From Cyclina sinensis (Eukaryota > Mollusca > Bivalvia > Venerida > Veneridae), in assembly GCA_012932295.1 (NCBI GenBank), contig JAAONU010000002.1, positions 37,383,521 to 37,447,520 on the forward strand: a stretch of 64,000 nt of DNA, in the 5' to 3' direction. The translations under genes were made by a program, and so were the position numbers. The notes under the pieces were generated by a model. It did not search any database. It saw only the letters and a program-made list of their open reading frames with translations, and had not been told where the DNA came from. Positions within the stretch are counted from its first letter, which is position 1. Every line of letters begins with the position of its first letter. Below are positions 13,401 through 25,995 of the stretch, one piece after another.

Positions 13401-14585
13401 AATCATTTAAGTAATATATTTTGTATTTAACAGAGTAGTGTCGACTATTTTACGGTTTTACAGAGTAATTACACAAATATCGATTTCTTTTAACACAACG
13501 TCGTATAATCGCCAGAAGTGCCGCAAAAAGGTATTACCGCATTATTGCCTTATTACGATTACAAGCTGCAGCGTTCTGAATATCCAAGGACCACACTGTC
13601 AAAATTAAAGCAAGAAAAATGGAAAACAGTCAAAATGTATTACCTGGAATATCATGTTCTTCTGACTCGTTGTCTCCTATACACACGCAAAATGTAGACT
13701 TTGGTTTGACCGTTGGCATAACTTTTAAATTACTTACTAAAGTCCTTCAATGTAAACGTTCGCATAAAGTCGCAGACATAAAGATAACAATTGTATTTTA
13801 AAGTGTGCCTGTAAGTGTCCGTATTTAAATACAGCTTGCTTACTCTCATACTATTTCTTCACAGATACGAAACCATTCAAAAAGGCTGGTGACCTAAATA
13901 GATGACGACAGCGGAAAACAGCCTGATATACTGACCAAAGTCTCGTATGATTAAAATTTGACGAGGGCAATAGCCTTGTATTACAAAATGATAACCATTG
14001 TTAATATTGTTCTTCAAGTATATGTTCACCTTGGTCACCAGAAATGTAGGCTTGCCGGCAGAAGGTTTCTTGTCATTATACATTTAAAAGAATTCCTCTA
14101 TATTACACTGCCTCCATTTATTGCAGACATCAGAGTAAGAATGTTAGATTTGCAAATATGCTCGACATATTAATTACAATGTACTATTAATGTTGAACCT
14201 TGCATGCGAAATAGATAATCTGCAAATATAAAATACGATCATTTCGGAATGACAAATGATTGCTTTGTACTAAGATATTTTCGTAGGTTGTTTGACTGGA
14301 AAGAGTGTCATATTTCCTCCACACAGATTACACATTTGGTTTGACAAAAAGCGTTCACTGAGGAACATTTACAACAAGGGGAAGTAACTAGGTATCTCGG
14401 TGTTTTTAGCACACGCATATTTCTGGTTACCGAACTTATGCGTAGGTTGAAGTTTTACAGAAGTAAATAGATGCACAAGATTGTCAGCAGGTGGATTACA
14501 GTTTGTCATCTCTTGCAAGTAGTATATGATAATCAAAATATCTACACCTATGATAACGCTCATTGTTTCTGAATAATTTGGAAAT

Positions 14586-14897
14586 TTGGACGGTCTTACT
14601 TATTACTTCATGCCCATGAAATATTATGAACAGAATTTACTTGAATGTTTGCTGAGTGTGAAACGGCTCGACAAAAAGCGTTGTGCAAATGGGTTGAAAA
14701 CACGATGCAAATTGAAAACTGTAACTAGATTAACAGAAAAACTATTCCAACAATGTAAGGAATTGGACCCAACTGAGTTGCATAACATTTCTGTTAGGAT
14801 TACGAAGTTACACAGATTTGTTGTTATTGAGAGAGTGCTTCATAACACTTCTGATATGATAACGGAAAATATCTCTTTTATTTCTGAAGTTGCATAG
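14586..14897 (+). other. Unassigned 103-codon open frame
   Basis: The predicted product is basic in its first half (KRLDKKRCANGLK) and has no domain, signal or membrane segment I recognise. No splice partner was found. Two similar segments (cataacatttctgttagga and cataacacttctgatatga) suggest an old internal duplication. It is probably a chance frame. Confidence 0.12.
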
Positions 14898-16424
14898 GAT
14901 TTCTCTTATGTATAAGTGTATAAGTGTCTACTTGCATACATTTTCCTTTACTGACTAAATGCCAGTCGTTTATTCCAGTATTACAAAGCTATAATGTTTA
15001 GAACATCCTTAAATAGTATTTTAGTCCAGCCTAAATTACAGTATGCTTAGGACCACAAACAAGCAAACAACAGGAATGTGTGATGGTGTGACTATGAGAC
15101 CTAGGGATTCATTCCTTATTGTTACTGACCTATCGGACAGTAACCCTTGTAGATTTCGGCGTTTGTTTTGAGGTTGCACAATAAAATCAAACACGTTTTA
15201 CTCGAGAGTTCCAAAGTTACCACTGAAACAAAATATCAACGGCATCATTAATGAAGAAACTTACAAATTTTTTTCGAAACTTTGTGAGGGTTTACAAACA
15301 TAGCAGAGACTAAAACGCCCAGCCTGTGTGTTTACATCTAGATTTGAAGGATAATTTCCTGGTGTTAAATATAACATACAGCCTCACAAAAAGAATGAAA
15401 AAAAAGAGATCCGTAGTAAAAAGTAGTGAGAAACATTTATCAGGGAGTTGCCTATTATTTCAATGTCTTTAAATCACTTACATGAGCTTTGGGTAATGGC
15501 ATCTACATCCATCCTATTCTTTTATCTTATCTGCTGTACGATTCACTCCCGTCTCTGTGCTAGAATATTACAGTTGCCAGTGTCACATCCACCTTCGATC
15601 AATAACCGTATCCAATAATATATAGAGATATTAAGCTATATACATGACCGTATTATTGTGTCGATCCTATTACATTGTATTTATTAACATGTGTTATACA
15701 TGTAATACTGATGCTAGTTTATAACCTTGATATTGGCTGGCAACGGTCGTTATAAAGTCTGGCCTTTCAGTCGCTAGATTTGTTGTTAATCAATACGTTA
15801 TAGTAATTACAACATGGACATGAAAAAGACAAGAGTGATAAGCTAAGAGGTATCCTGTTCTTTCCTGTAAAAATGTATCTAATTCGCAGATTCTGAATTA
15901 ATATTATATAAAACTCTGATACCGTTAATGAGACTTTATCCTCTGATATTTTTAGTAAGACTTTATTGTGCTATTGGTAAACAGCTTTGTCTTTGTGACA
16001 TTTATATATTATTATCAGACTTCACATCCTGGGTTTGGGTGTTTAAACGATGATTGGCAAATCAATTTTAGAATTTCAGTGAAATTAAGGTACATCAGAT
16101 TGTGCTGCTCGGCAATAAAACTGAAAACGGACTTTTCCCAGTCAGTTTACATTTAATTCTGTTTTAGTATTTTAGTATAAACAAGGTTACTTTTCTCTAC
16201 AAAATCCTTTAGATTTGTTCTATTAAGTTTTCAATACGTACCTACTGGGAATACAGTCAGAAATATAAATAAAACAGCTGGTCCATAAAATGTCTCACAT
16301 AGACGCTATTTTCTCGGTCAGTCTACAGAATGTAGCTCCGATTTCTTGTGTATGCTCCGGGGTCAGGTGTTTTCGAGGAGTTTTAGGTCAATTATAACAG
16401 CACGTTCCTTCTGCGATACAAGTA

Positions 16425-16492
16425 ACTTAGCCTCGCACTAGCTGATGGTAGTGGGCTCGAACCCCGCTATCGACCATTACCATTTATGTGAG
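16425..16492 (+). repeat. Degraded tRNA-like fragment (possible SINE head)
   Basis: A B-box-like stretch, gggctcgaaccccgc, preceded by a weak A-box-like stretch (tagctgatggtagtggg). No tail or target duplication was seen. Confidence 0.3.
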
Positions 16493-17738
16493 AAGTCGAC
16501 AGTTTCTTATAGAAATTTGGAGCCTAGCATGACTTTCCTATGAACAATGTTAAGAGAAAATGCCCACCAGAAATTACTGTTAGAGGACGTTCATTAAACC
16601 AAAATTACTGAGCAGTTCAGGTCACCGAGTTAAGAAAAGTTACACACCAGTTTCTTAAATAACTGGGTCAAACCATACTACTTGCCTATTTAAATGCAAA
16701 ATTTGGCATTCAAAGAGTATATGTTTTTCCTAATTACTGTCCATCTTTAAAACTGATGCGTGAAAAACCCCAGTAAACTTACAACTTCTCTATTGTATGG
16801 GAATTTCAAACTGACTGCTGTACAGAACAAGGTTTATGCGGCTGAAAGCCACTCTAATGTCCTGCGTTTGTCTAGGTCATATACTAACTAGACGTGTTTC
16901 ATGGAAATTCTCAGTGCACGGGCATGGTCACAAGACCTGGGTTCATTTCCCTGCATTCTAAATGCTCTTTTTTGAAGTAGACTTTCACATGTTTATAAAT
17001 GCTTTTTTTTCAAGATTTCTAGAAGGTTCAGGAGAAGAACTAGGACAGGGCAATATGTTATAAAAATGTCCGTTAGGGTGATAATTATAAGGCACTTTCC
17101 AACTAAATTGTTTTGTAAATATAAATATGTATTAGAATCAATGAACAATATTTCAAAGTAAAACAATAAATTTGTAGAATATAATTTTACATTTACATTT
17201 TGTAGATTACAACAATGTATTTTATGGAACGATACTGAATGTTAATAACGCTGAATCCTGACATGAAGACCAGCGTTAAATACACTTTGTGATACAAGTA
17301 AATTGTATGGGGTAAATACTTTCCACATATGTTACAAATAAATCACAAGCAAGAATACAATAAAAGTCAATTAAAATATACTCCATTTACTGAAGTGGCC
17401 CTTTTAAGTAAAGTAAAATATTTGTGTCTGTATTTGAAAAAAAAAACTATTACAGCACATAGAAGTACTGTTAAACACAAACTTTGCTTTATTTCATTGT
17501 ACATACTAATAAATGTATCAAATAAGAAAGTTTTGATGTCTGGCAAGAAGTAGGTCACGGAAATATATGATACGAGAAATAACACAGTTATCTGTTTTCT
17601 TATAATATTAAGATAGGTATATTGCTTTCATGTATCGCTTAATTTCTTTTAAACCATGTATACGTATGCACCCGTGCATGAAATAAATTTTCATCATGTT
17701 TATCAGGTCTCCTGACATATTGTCTCATTCAGCTTCTG

Positions 17739-17763
17739 TTTTGTTTGTTTGTTTGTTTGTTTA
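17739..17763. repeat. (GTTT)n microsatellite
   Basis: About six GTTT units. Confidence 0.9.
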
Positions 17764-17926
17764 ACGAAGGATCTTGGATAATCTGTACGCTGCAGTCGTT
17801 ATGCACAATTATGTTGCAAAATTTGCATAAAAGTATTTCCTAAAATTGCCATTCATTGTAAATGCATGATGCCAAAATTTAACATTTGACAGCCACAATT
17901 ATCCGGCCATAGTTGAATGTTTCCTG

Positions 17927-18138
17927 TCAAACTTCCACAATTTTTTCAATGACTTCTGTCTGCTTAAGTGGGTCTGGTTTTTGAACTGGACCATTCTTGG
18001 TATTTCCAGCTCCCGCCCGTCTATTTTCCCACCGACTAACAGCCCTGAGTGGAAAACAGATTGCCCCTGAAAGACCGATCGCCGCCCCTGCCAGGTAAAA
18101 AGCCCCTTCATAATCTCCTGCCTCGTCTGAGAGCGCAC
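17927..18138 (-). CDS. Gene B exon 6 (TM12, C-terminus, stop)
   Basis: The acceptor is ttcctag|GTGC. It reads ALSDEAGDYEGAFYLAGAA and ends at TGA 17929-17927. The long open frame in another frame here is a shadow. Confidence 0.88.
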
Positions 18139-21100
18139 CTAGGAAAAATGACTAGTAAGTGTCTATACATTTTTGAAGAGCAATTAAAAAAAACTATACA
18201 TTAACAAATTTATCAAGTTTTAAAATCCACAAAAAGGCCTATATGTTCGCTTGAAAGATTGTATTATATAAATAACTTAAATTTCACTATAAAAATGTAA
18301 CACGATGCAAAAATCAAGCGCAAGTAGATGTATTTATCATTTTATACGGATAATCTGATTTCAATGGGTAAAGTCAGAGTGCATGGTCATAATTATTGTT
18401 CGTGTACAGAGCAGAGCATGTTGTCAGGCTGTCAAGGTCAAAGCAGAGCATGTTGTCAGGCTGTCAAGGTCAGAGCGATTTTGCTTACCTGACTACACTA
18501 ACAAATTACATTTTCCACAATTTACAGTGAAACAGAAATAAGGAACCTGGTTCTGTACAAGTGGAAAATGGATATATTTAACTACATAAACGTGACTTGA
18601 AACATTATTTAACTTAAGAGTCAATGTATTTTGTGTTCGTTCACTATTTGTTAGCAGATTTCTGATGATTTTTAAAGAAAATTTAGTATTACCTGCAATA
18701 GGTGCGCCAATAAACGCTGAAAGTCCCTGGCACATGGTTACGAGTCCAAATGATGACGTCAGCTTCTCTATTCCCAGCAATTCGGCCATAATGATAGAAC
18801 GATATGATACAAACACAGCTGTAAAAGAAACATTATTCTGACGAAATCAGCGATTTAAACCAAATATTCCTGAATCTATTTCAGGATGACCGAACTGGCA
18901 CGTTCAAAAGGATAAAAGGTTTTGTTTTTAAGGGTGCTGATTTCTTGTGTAAAACAGGACATCTTAAATTTGAGTATAAATTCTGATGAAAATATTTCTT
19001 TCATTTTTACGTTTTAATCTGGGCATCCATACTTTGGAGCTAGAATATGAGATTACTGACCAAGTGCCGTTTATTCCATTGAAAATACAGAAAACAATAA
19101 TTTGAAAATGAATCAAAGAAGTATTTATCAGATTTCAAACAAGAAACAGAAATCTCCCCAAGTTTCTTTGAGTACACTTCATTATGTAAAAGAACGGTAA
19201 TCCATACATCTAAAAAACTATTTTTGCAACAGTTGTTACCCTTGACACAGATCTCTCTACTAGTTATCAAATAAATCTCAAATTTACCAGGACCAGCATG
19301 CAAAAAGTACGCACAACCCTTTAGCTGACACCAAGTTTACACCAGATCTAGATAAAGCGACGAAATGAGAGTAAAACTGGTAAAGTTAGCCTGTAATTCA
19401 TATTTCAAATAAACTGCATGGACCAAAAAGTCACATTCTAGCTATAGCTCTCGAAACTTTTTTGCAAAAATATATAAATAAACAACGAACCTACCTATAC
19501 TTATACCAAATACCACGCAGTAGGTTGCCATGGCGCCAAAATGTGAATAATACGGGACAAACATTGTAGCAACGCCACCTATAATAAGTGCGACGCTATT
19601 TATTTTCAGAGCGTCGGCCCACGACCGGTCTGCCAACCAGCCGACCAAAACACGTGCTCCCGTGTTCAGAATACCAATGATAGAGATCAACATGGCGCCT
19701 TCTTTTGGCGTCATTCCAAAGTCGTCTGCGAGATCGGGAATGTACGTAAACGGAATGAAAAATCCTGAAAAATGCATCAGAATGAAAATGGTAAGGCAGC
19801 AGAATCAGCAGAAATATAAGTAGTTGTATTAGCAGCTGAATTTTTATTAAAGAAGACAGGAATAATATAATGATTATAACGACGATGATGATGATGATGA
19901 TGCCTGTAAATGTTAAATGCTATTAAGGACTGCCAGCAGTTTCAGTTGGGCTGTTACTGCTGAACTGTAATGGATCGTTTGGTTTATAAATTAACCTATT
20001 TATCCTCTTGTAGCATACCACTAAATTAAAAGATGATGACAGTTTGATGTTGCTGACCAGGTAAAAACTTGTTGAAACTGTCTTTTCTTTCAACCAAAAT
20101 GCGTATCATAAATTAATCTACCAGCATGACGTACATATGAAATATAATTATGAGATATAATAATCTATATCATTTATCCTTTTTTTCGAGAATGTCTCAG
20201 CATGTCCGAAATTCGAGATCAACGACCGATGTCCTTTTCTAACGTGAAATTTGACACAGTACTAAAGACTGTGACAAAAGCTCAATGTATATAAACAATT
20301 TATAGAAAAAAACAACCGAAAAGAGACTGAAATATATACATCAACGAAATTTTCGATCGCACTGCATGTATAATGGGGCGGGTCAGTGGTAACACGCAGG
20401 ACAGGTAATCGCCAGTTCGATCCCCGTTTCTCCACTAGCACAACTAGTCTTGCGGATGAGATATTATACCAAGGTCCCATGAGTCGGTGCTACACACTGA
20501 GCATTAAAGAACCAGAAGTGTCTCTGGAATGGGATACTTTCTGTAAATTGCAATGTCCCCATAAATTAAAAATAACTAAACTCTACAGGGAACGTTGCTC
20601 ATCCGAAACACTGATACCAACGATCTAAATTAACTCAGACATATAGAACTGCTTATGTGTGGCAAATAAAGCCATTTCATAGTTAAAAAACAAGCAGACG
20701 ACATAATTATGTCCATTGTTTATATTTAGTAATAAGAACAACTTTTATTTTAAGACCATTATATCAAGGAAATTCAATCTTTCTTGGACAATACGTCACT
20801 GCACCTACATGTACACAGGTGAAAATTGAAGTTTTACGATTATTTGTAGTTAGTAACACACAACACATTACTGACACTTGATACGGAAATTTAGATATTT
20901 GCTAACCAAAGGCAAAGTGAATTTTTCACAGTGATTATATGCTACGCGGTTTTGTTTTGAAAGTAGGCATGTAAAAATGGTTCAAACGGTGTTAACGGTT
21001 CATGTTAACTTAAAATATCCAGATTAATGTATGGTTCTTTCATACTTACGCACATATCTTGGCAGAGAACCAAAATTTGATATCTCTGAACAACGTTGAC

Positions 21101-24100
21101 GTCATTACCTAAAATTACGCCCAGGTATGTCTGGGTAAACATTTTATTCTAAGAAAACCCCATGTCATGTTTGCGTCATATTTAGTTTCAGTTTCGATAC
21201 AATTTACAGAGTCTTAACACTGACTGGTGATTAAAAATAAAGCTTACATCAAGTTCGAACAATGCTAAAATTCGATACTCTTAGTTGTAGGGGTAACAGG
21301 TGCTTCCGAGAAAACAACGCACAATTCTCATTGTATAGAACATAGATGATTCCTTACAATTGCAATGATATTACTTTAGTATATCAAACTATATTAGGAC
21401 AAAAAAGATACACAGATCGTCCTTTCAAACGACATCATTAAAAACGCTATAGGTATTGATAATTGTATTCCAAACGAATTTGTCAGAAGAATTCATTATG
21501 ATTAGAATAAAAAAGAACTTATGGTATCAATACAAAACAATAAAACATTAAACAAGGGGGTCATGATAGCCCTATGTCGCTCACCTGGTACCACCATTTA
21601 AAACTGCAAGGCCAATGATGGAATCAAGGTACTATCACCCAATGTTGATAGAGCCTTATGCAAGGAACATTTCAGAAAAGTTTTATTAAATCTGGCCCAG
21701 TGGTTTCAGTGGAGCTGTCTTTCGATGACGGACGACGGGCACACATCGATCATAAAAAAAGCTCATCTGAGCGCTACGTGCACAGGTAAGCTAAAAATCA
21801 GACCAAAGTGAAAACGTTTGTTTCGTTTTAGTTTTTTTTCCTAAATTGATATAAACTGTGACCTGATACTGCCTTAGCCACTTAACTATTATCCTTCTCT
21901 GTTTAAAAAGGAAAGATTCTTTTTCCATTCCATTTTTTTCTGGAGAGGAAATGTTTTAGACACACCATCCTATATTGGGAATTAATCTATGCTTATATTG
22001 TTCGAACAATATAAATTTAAAGGGGGTATCTCCGACTGCGGTTTTAAATTTTCATTACAAGTATTTATCTCAAGTCCAATAAAACAAACTCTTACGTCTT
22101 TTCTAAATATATTTTCAGATATCAACTTATTCAGGTTTTCAAAAGTTGATATCTTAAAATCAATACTGATCTAATAAAAGACAGTGTAGTAAAACCCCTG
22201 ACGAAGCGCAAACTTAGACTTTCTAGTGGCATCAATAGGCATGTCAGCACTACCGACTAACCCCTTTATTCATATTCTTTACATGTGTAGTAGGCCATGA
22301 ATAATGTAAATTTTTACATGTGTAGTAAGCCATGTATAATGTCAATTTTTACATGTGTAGTAGGCCATGTATAATGTAAATATTCACATGTGTAGCAGGC
22401 CATATATAATTTAAATCTTTACATGTGTCGTAAGCCATGTATAATGCAAATATTACATGTGTCATAAGCCATGTATAATGTTAATCTTATGTCGTAAGCC
22501 ATGTACAATGTAAAATTTACATGTGTCATCAGCCATGTGTAATACAAATCTGTAAATGTGTAGTTTAGACTTACCCAACATGCACAGAAAACAGGACAGT
22601 CCATACACAAGAAAAGTTGGGCTTTTGAGCAACTCAAAATCAAACATTGACGACAGATCGCAACACTGGGCCCATTTTGAAGGCTTGCTCTCTTCACATG
22701 TTTCATCACCAAGAAGTTGTGTTTTGGCCCCGCTCTTAGGAGTATTTCGCCTTCGCTTGTCTTCTTCCTCCGACCCGGCTAATGGTCTCAGGAGCATTGC
22801 TATAGGAATCCCGTTAAGGACAATAGCCGAGATGATCCACATAGCCCCTTTCCAGGAGTACATTTCTATAAGGAATTCGCTGAGGGGGGCAAACACAAAC
22901 CCTCCAATACCGCTGCCACATACGGCTATACCCGTAGCCAGGGCCCTACGCTTTTTAAAATAATGGCCCACTACAACTATTGATGGAAGATAAAGAAGCC
23001 CCAGCCCAGCTCCTGAAAATAATGTAGACATCTTTTTACATTTATAAAACGGAAAATTTAAAGTGAGCAATTAGTATTATTAGTGAGACATTACAAGTTT
23101 AGTTTCGCGAATCGTGTCATTGGCTGGTTCCTCAAATAACAGGTTGCATTCGCTGGTTCCTCAAACAAGAGGTTTCATTTGCTAGTTCCTCAAAGAAGAG
23201 GATAAACTGAAGAAATATAGTACAATTGGTAAAAAAGTAAGTTTGTGTCAGACACTTAAGATGTCAACGTAACTAAATCATAAATGTATTGTTACGTGTC
23301 TCATTGTGTAGGGCTAGTCAAAAAAAAGTGTCCATTCAAAGTTTTAGCCTTTTACAATCTTCCACATCTATATAAACATAGACATAATTGCTAATGTATT
23401 TGTATCAATTTGTTTTGCTTCAGCGTGGACATGTAGAAAAGAAAGAAGTAAAGATAGAATACTTGCATTTATAAGTGAGGGAAATAGCTTTCATCAAATA
23501 TGATATGCTGTGCAGGTATAATAAGACTACAGATTGCCGCAGAATCTCAAACACGAGATGAACAAGTGGTGCATTTAGCTTTAGGTGAACAAATGTATGT
23601 ATAAAACATGTCTGACTCAACATATCAACATTATAGATCTTATCATATCTAAACTAAACGATGACAACTTTGAAAGAAAAACAGTTGTAATGTGAAATAG
23701 ATTTTTTACGCCTTTGATTATCATTTCAGCAAGACGGGAAACCTATCTTGTTCAAACACAAGCAAACAGCAATTTTAGTTAAAGAAATTTAAGGTTATGT
23801 AAATATAGGGAAGAAAATTGCCACAAGTAAACCTTGAAACGAATTCAAACCTTGATAAAAAGAAAATGACGTGACATGAATCAAGTTCAACACTTGATAA
23901 TCATTAGTTTATAGTATAGTGTTTCTCAAGGTTGTGGCTCTATCATTTAAGCTGTATAAAACTTGAACACACTATTAAAATGCTGATTATTTAAACTCCT
24001 ATTAACTTTGTGTGAATGTGATACATGTTGTGAATTATTTATGCGAAGAAAATTTTAAAATGCTTTTGAAATAATTTAATTTAGAAAACAAACGCCTCAA

Positions 24101-25952
24101 GGTCGCTGTGTAATTAAATGCTGGACCATCTAAATGAACGAAAATTATTTTCCCCTTATCCTCTAAGGTGAACAGGTCGGCAGTTTTCTCGGAGCAATAG
24201 ACCTTTAGAAATAGCAACTTTCATGACCATTCTTTGGTCACATATATAACATAAAATAAAATTGGCGAAAGTGTTGAAATTATATTAAACAGCAGCTAAA
24301 CTGTTAAACGACGCCAACAACAACAACAACTAACTATTAAAAAATAGACCAAGTTATTTCTTAAACGGAATAAAAAATCACAATGAAAGTGAAATTGATT
24401 TTGGATTCTGAGAAGATCTTTTATTTGTATATTCAGTTTTCTTAAAAGTAATGAAAATCATTCGGATAAGCTTACTTTAGTGTCTACGACTTTTACTGAC
24501 TCATTTTAAGCGACAGCTAGATTGACTTCGTAATGCTCAATTAATTAATGATTTTACTTTTTTGTGAACACATAAAGGATCAGTATTTTGGTCATTGCTC
24601 TTTTAAATGACACTATCCTATTTTTTTCCGCACTTGCACTGCAGTTATTTTCTAATTGGTCAACTTTTTTCTGTTCTCGTTATTCTAATATATTTAATTA
24701 ATATATTATTTTTTCGATAAATTACAAACAGACGTTGTATGAGCAAATTTCATCATGGTCGACAAACCATTGCACAAGTCCCCTGAATTAAAAAAAAACA
24801 ACAAAAACATAACGAAATGATTAGGATAAAAATATTTGCTCAAAGAAGGAGATGTAGAAGAAAATAACCCCCATCTCTACCATAACATTACAGACTGATC
24901 TTGGTCTGCACTGGCTGCAAAGGCAAGCACAATTGGTGCCAGAAGGAGAAATGTTAAATCAGGATTGCCGTATCTTGAATAATCACTATTCTAATGTTGA
25001 CCTTGTACGATTAAGTAGTTCAGATAAAGCCTGTATATACTTTACAAATAATTACCTAAAATCAGTCACGATTCAACTTAACTGTCAAAATACGCAAGTA
25101 TCTAATTACCCCAAATCAAATGTAGAGAGATTACTAACAACCTACGATCTTTGTTACCAAATCATTATTGCCACCTTGAGTTTTTGCAAAACGGACTTTT
25201 TCTAAACATTGATACTTACATTTGCGATCGAATAAATTGATACCTGTTTACATTTCTAAGGTGAAGGTAGTGTCATTTAAAGGTCAAGGCTATATTATTC
25301 TATTTATCTATAGTTACCTCCTAACAGACCATATAGAATGATCATCACCTGCACATTTGGTGAATATGTGCAACAGAAGAAAGCTACTGCAGCCAGACAT
25401 GCCCCAAACACCGCAACCTGCCGGCATCCAAATATCGACACCAGTATACTGGAAAGAGGTCCTGAAGTGGAAGAAGTAATATATCGTTCAAAAATATGAC
25501 AAAATTTTAATGTAGATAAGAGCGAACATGCATGAACTGAAGGTCAAGCAACGTTTACAAAATCTGAATCCTTTCGATTAATAAAGTAACAGCTATTCTT
25601 GCAATTAAAGTCTATATGCGTAAGCGTACTTGTCCTAAGCAGAGTCTGATTTCACAAACAACACACAACAACCCAAAACTTTCTGTTTCGGAATATACTG
25701 TAGGAAATTTAGCTCCCAGGTTCGTGTTATTTAAAATATTTGAAAAGTCTTACCAATTCCAAGGTATGTTCCATTCAATACTGATATAATCCATGACGTT
25801 AAACTCTTGCTTTCGTTAAAATACACAAATAACTCTTTGAAAAATATTCCAAATGAAAATGATATCCCATCTAAGATCACACCCACCATAAACGCTGCAA
25901 ACGTTACCATCCAGCCCCAGCCTCCATCTGGGGCGTTGTCATAGCAACTCAT
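17927..25952 (-). CDS. Gene B: SLC16 (monocarboxylate transporter-like) family protein, complete core
   Basis: Six exons (25952-25754, 25461-25318, 23012-22575, 19764-19495, 18818-18693, 18138-17927) join in phase 1 to 462 codons and a TGA stop, a normal SLC16 length. It should be a 12-helix plasma membrane transporter of small organic acids or similar solutes. Seen: DGGWGW (residues 10-15), GPLSSILVSIFGCRQ (TM2-3), RALATGIAVCGSGIG (TM4-5), RPLAG closing TM6, a charged loop (EEEDKRRR), FFIPFTYIPDLA before TM8, the MFS-like GWLADRSWAD, GLSAFIGAPIAG (TM11), and TM12 (YLAGAAIGLSGAICFPL). The C-terminal tail is short and ends KIVEV. The ATG chosen (25952-25950) is the only one in frame after a stop. 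An open frame upstream (26292-25996) may be the real N-terminus, off by one frame. Intron positions match gene A, so the two are tandem duplicates. Confidence 0.9.
18139..18692. other. Intron 5 of gene B
   Basis: Noncoding, with a direct duplication of period 32 nt (gcagagcatgttgtcaggct repeated) at about 18411-18474. Confidence 0.75.
18411..18474. repeat. Direct duplication, 32-nt period, two copies
   Basis: gcagagcatgttgtcaggct occurs at 18411 and 18443, continuing into gtcaaggtca in both. Confidence 0.9.
18693..18818 (-). CDS. Gene B exon 5 (TM10-TM11)
   Basis: The acceptor is tttacag|CTGTG and the donor is TGCAG|GTAATA. The exon is 126 nt. It encodes VFVSYRSIIMAELLGIEK and GLSAFIGAPIAG. 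Confidence 0.9.
18819..19494. other. Intron 4 of gene B
   Basis: Nothing recognisable; AT-rich. Confidence 0.75.
19495..19764 (-). CDS. Gene B exon 4 (TM8-TM10)
   Basis: The acceptor is tttttcag|GATT and the donor is ATAG|GTAGGT. The exon is 270 nt. It encodes FFIPFTYIPDLADDFGM and GWLADRSWAD. Confidence 0.92.
20370..20600 (+). repeat. tRNA-derived SINE-like element
   Basis: The head resembles a tRNA gene: gggcgggtcagtggtaacac (A-box region) and ccagttcgatcccc (B box) about 30 nt later. A unique body and an A-rich end (aaattaaaaataacta) follow. No clear target duplication was found. Confidence 0.5.
21551..21795. repeat. Dispersed repeat of a type common in mollusc genomes
   Basis: Stretches such as gggtcatgatagccctatg, gacggacgacgggcacac and gctcatctgagc...gtgcacaggtaagctaaaaa recall a very abundant repeat family of bivalve and gastropod DNA. 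The assignment is from recognition only. Confidence 0.45.
22281..22560. repeat. Minisatellite, about 34-nt unit, about 8 copies
   Basis: The unit contains acatgtgtagtaagccatg and tataatgtaaat. Copies are diverged and some are shortened. The array stops about 13 nt from the exon 3 donor of gene B, so the open frame of exon 3 reads through into it; that extension is not protein. Confidence 0.9.
22575..23012 (-). CDS. Gene B exon 3 (TM4-TM7)
   Basis: The acceptor is attttcag|GAGC and the donor is TTGG|GTAAGTC. The exon is 438 nt. It encodes AGLGLLYLPSIVVVGHYF through YGLSCFLCMLG. A 34-bp minisatellite begins within about 15 nt of the donor. Confidence 0.92.
23013..25317. other. Intron 2 of gene B
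   Basis: No exon seen. It holds a short three-copy tandem repeat near its 3' end (gene sense) and a CAA triplet run near 24313. Confidence 0.7.
23112..23202. repeat. Three-copy tandem repeat, about 29-nt unit
   Basis: The unit begins gctggttcctcaaa and contains a variable aagaggttt segment. The third copy is diverged. Confidence 0.8.
25318..25461 (-). CDS. Gene B exon 2 (TM2-TM3, 144 nt)
   Basis: The acceptor is cttcag|GACC and the donor is GGAG|GTAACT. Length and phase are identical to gene A exon 2. It reads GPLSSILVSIFGCRQ to ILYGLLGG. Confidence 0.92.
25754..25952 (-). CDS. Gene B exon 1 (signature, TM1)
   Basis: The donor is GGAATTG|GTAAGACT, phase 1. It encodes MSCYDNAPDGGWGW and TM1 (AAFMVGVILDGISFSFGIFF). 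The same frame is open further upstream to 26018 without another ATG, up to a TAA. Confidence 0.87.
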
Positions 25953-25995
25953 TTCGCGATTAAAGGTTTTTCCATTCGAGGTACAATTTTCATTT

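Larger units (their letters stand above)
6247..17926. other. Intergenic region between gene A start and gene B stop
   Basis: About 11.7 kb between the two SLC16 paralogs, holding microsatellites, a pentanucleotide tract near 10.4 kb and a weak tRNA-like fragment near 16.45 kb. I see no protein gene with family resemblance. The promoter of gene A must lie at its left end but I cannot point to it. A candidate polyadenylation signal for gene B (AATAAA on the minus strand) is at 17493-17488. Confidence 0.6.
19765..22574. other. Intron 3 of gene B
   Basis: Contains a short (GAT)n tract (19881-19902), a SINE-like unit, a dispersed mollusc-type repeat and a minisatellite, listed separately. No exon seen. 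Confidence 0.7.

Noticed and set aside
17899..18138. 79-codon minus-strand frame over gene B exon 6
   Set aside because: Wrong frame. Phase 1 from exon 5 gives the TM12 frame ending at 17927.
22462..22570. C-terminal extension of the gene B exon 3 frame (LYMAYD repeats)
   Set aside because: It lies past a good donor (TTGG|GTAAGTC) and is minisatellite sequence read through in frame.
22556..22963. 135-codon plus-strand frame
   Set aside because: It is the antisense shadow of gene B exon 3.
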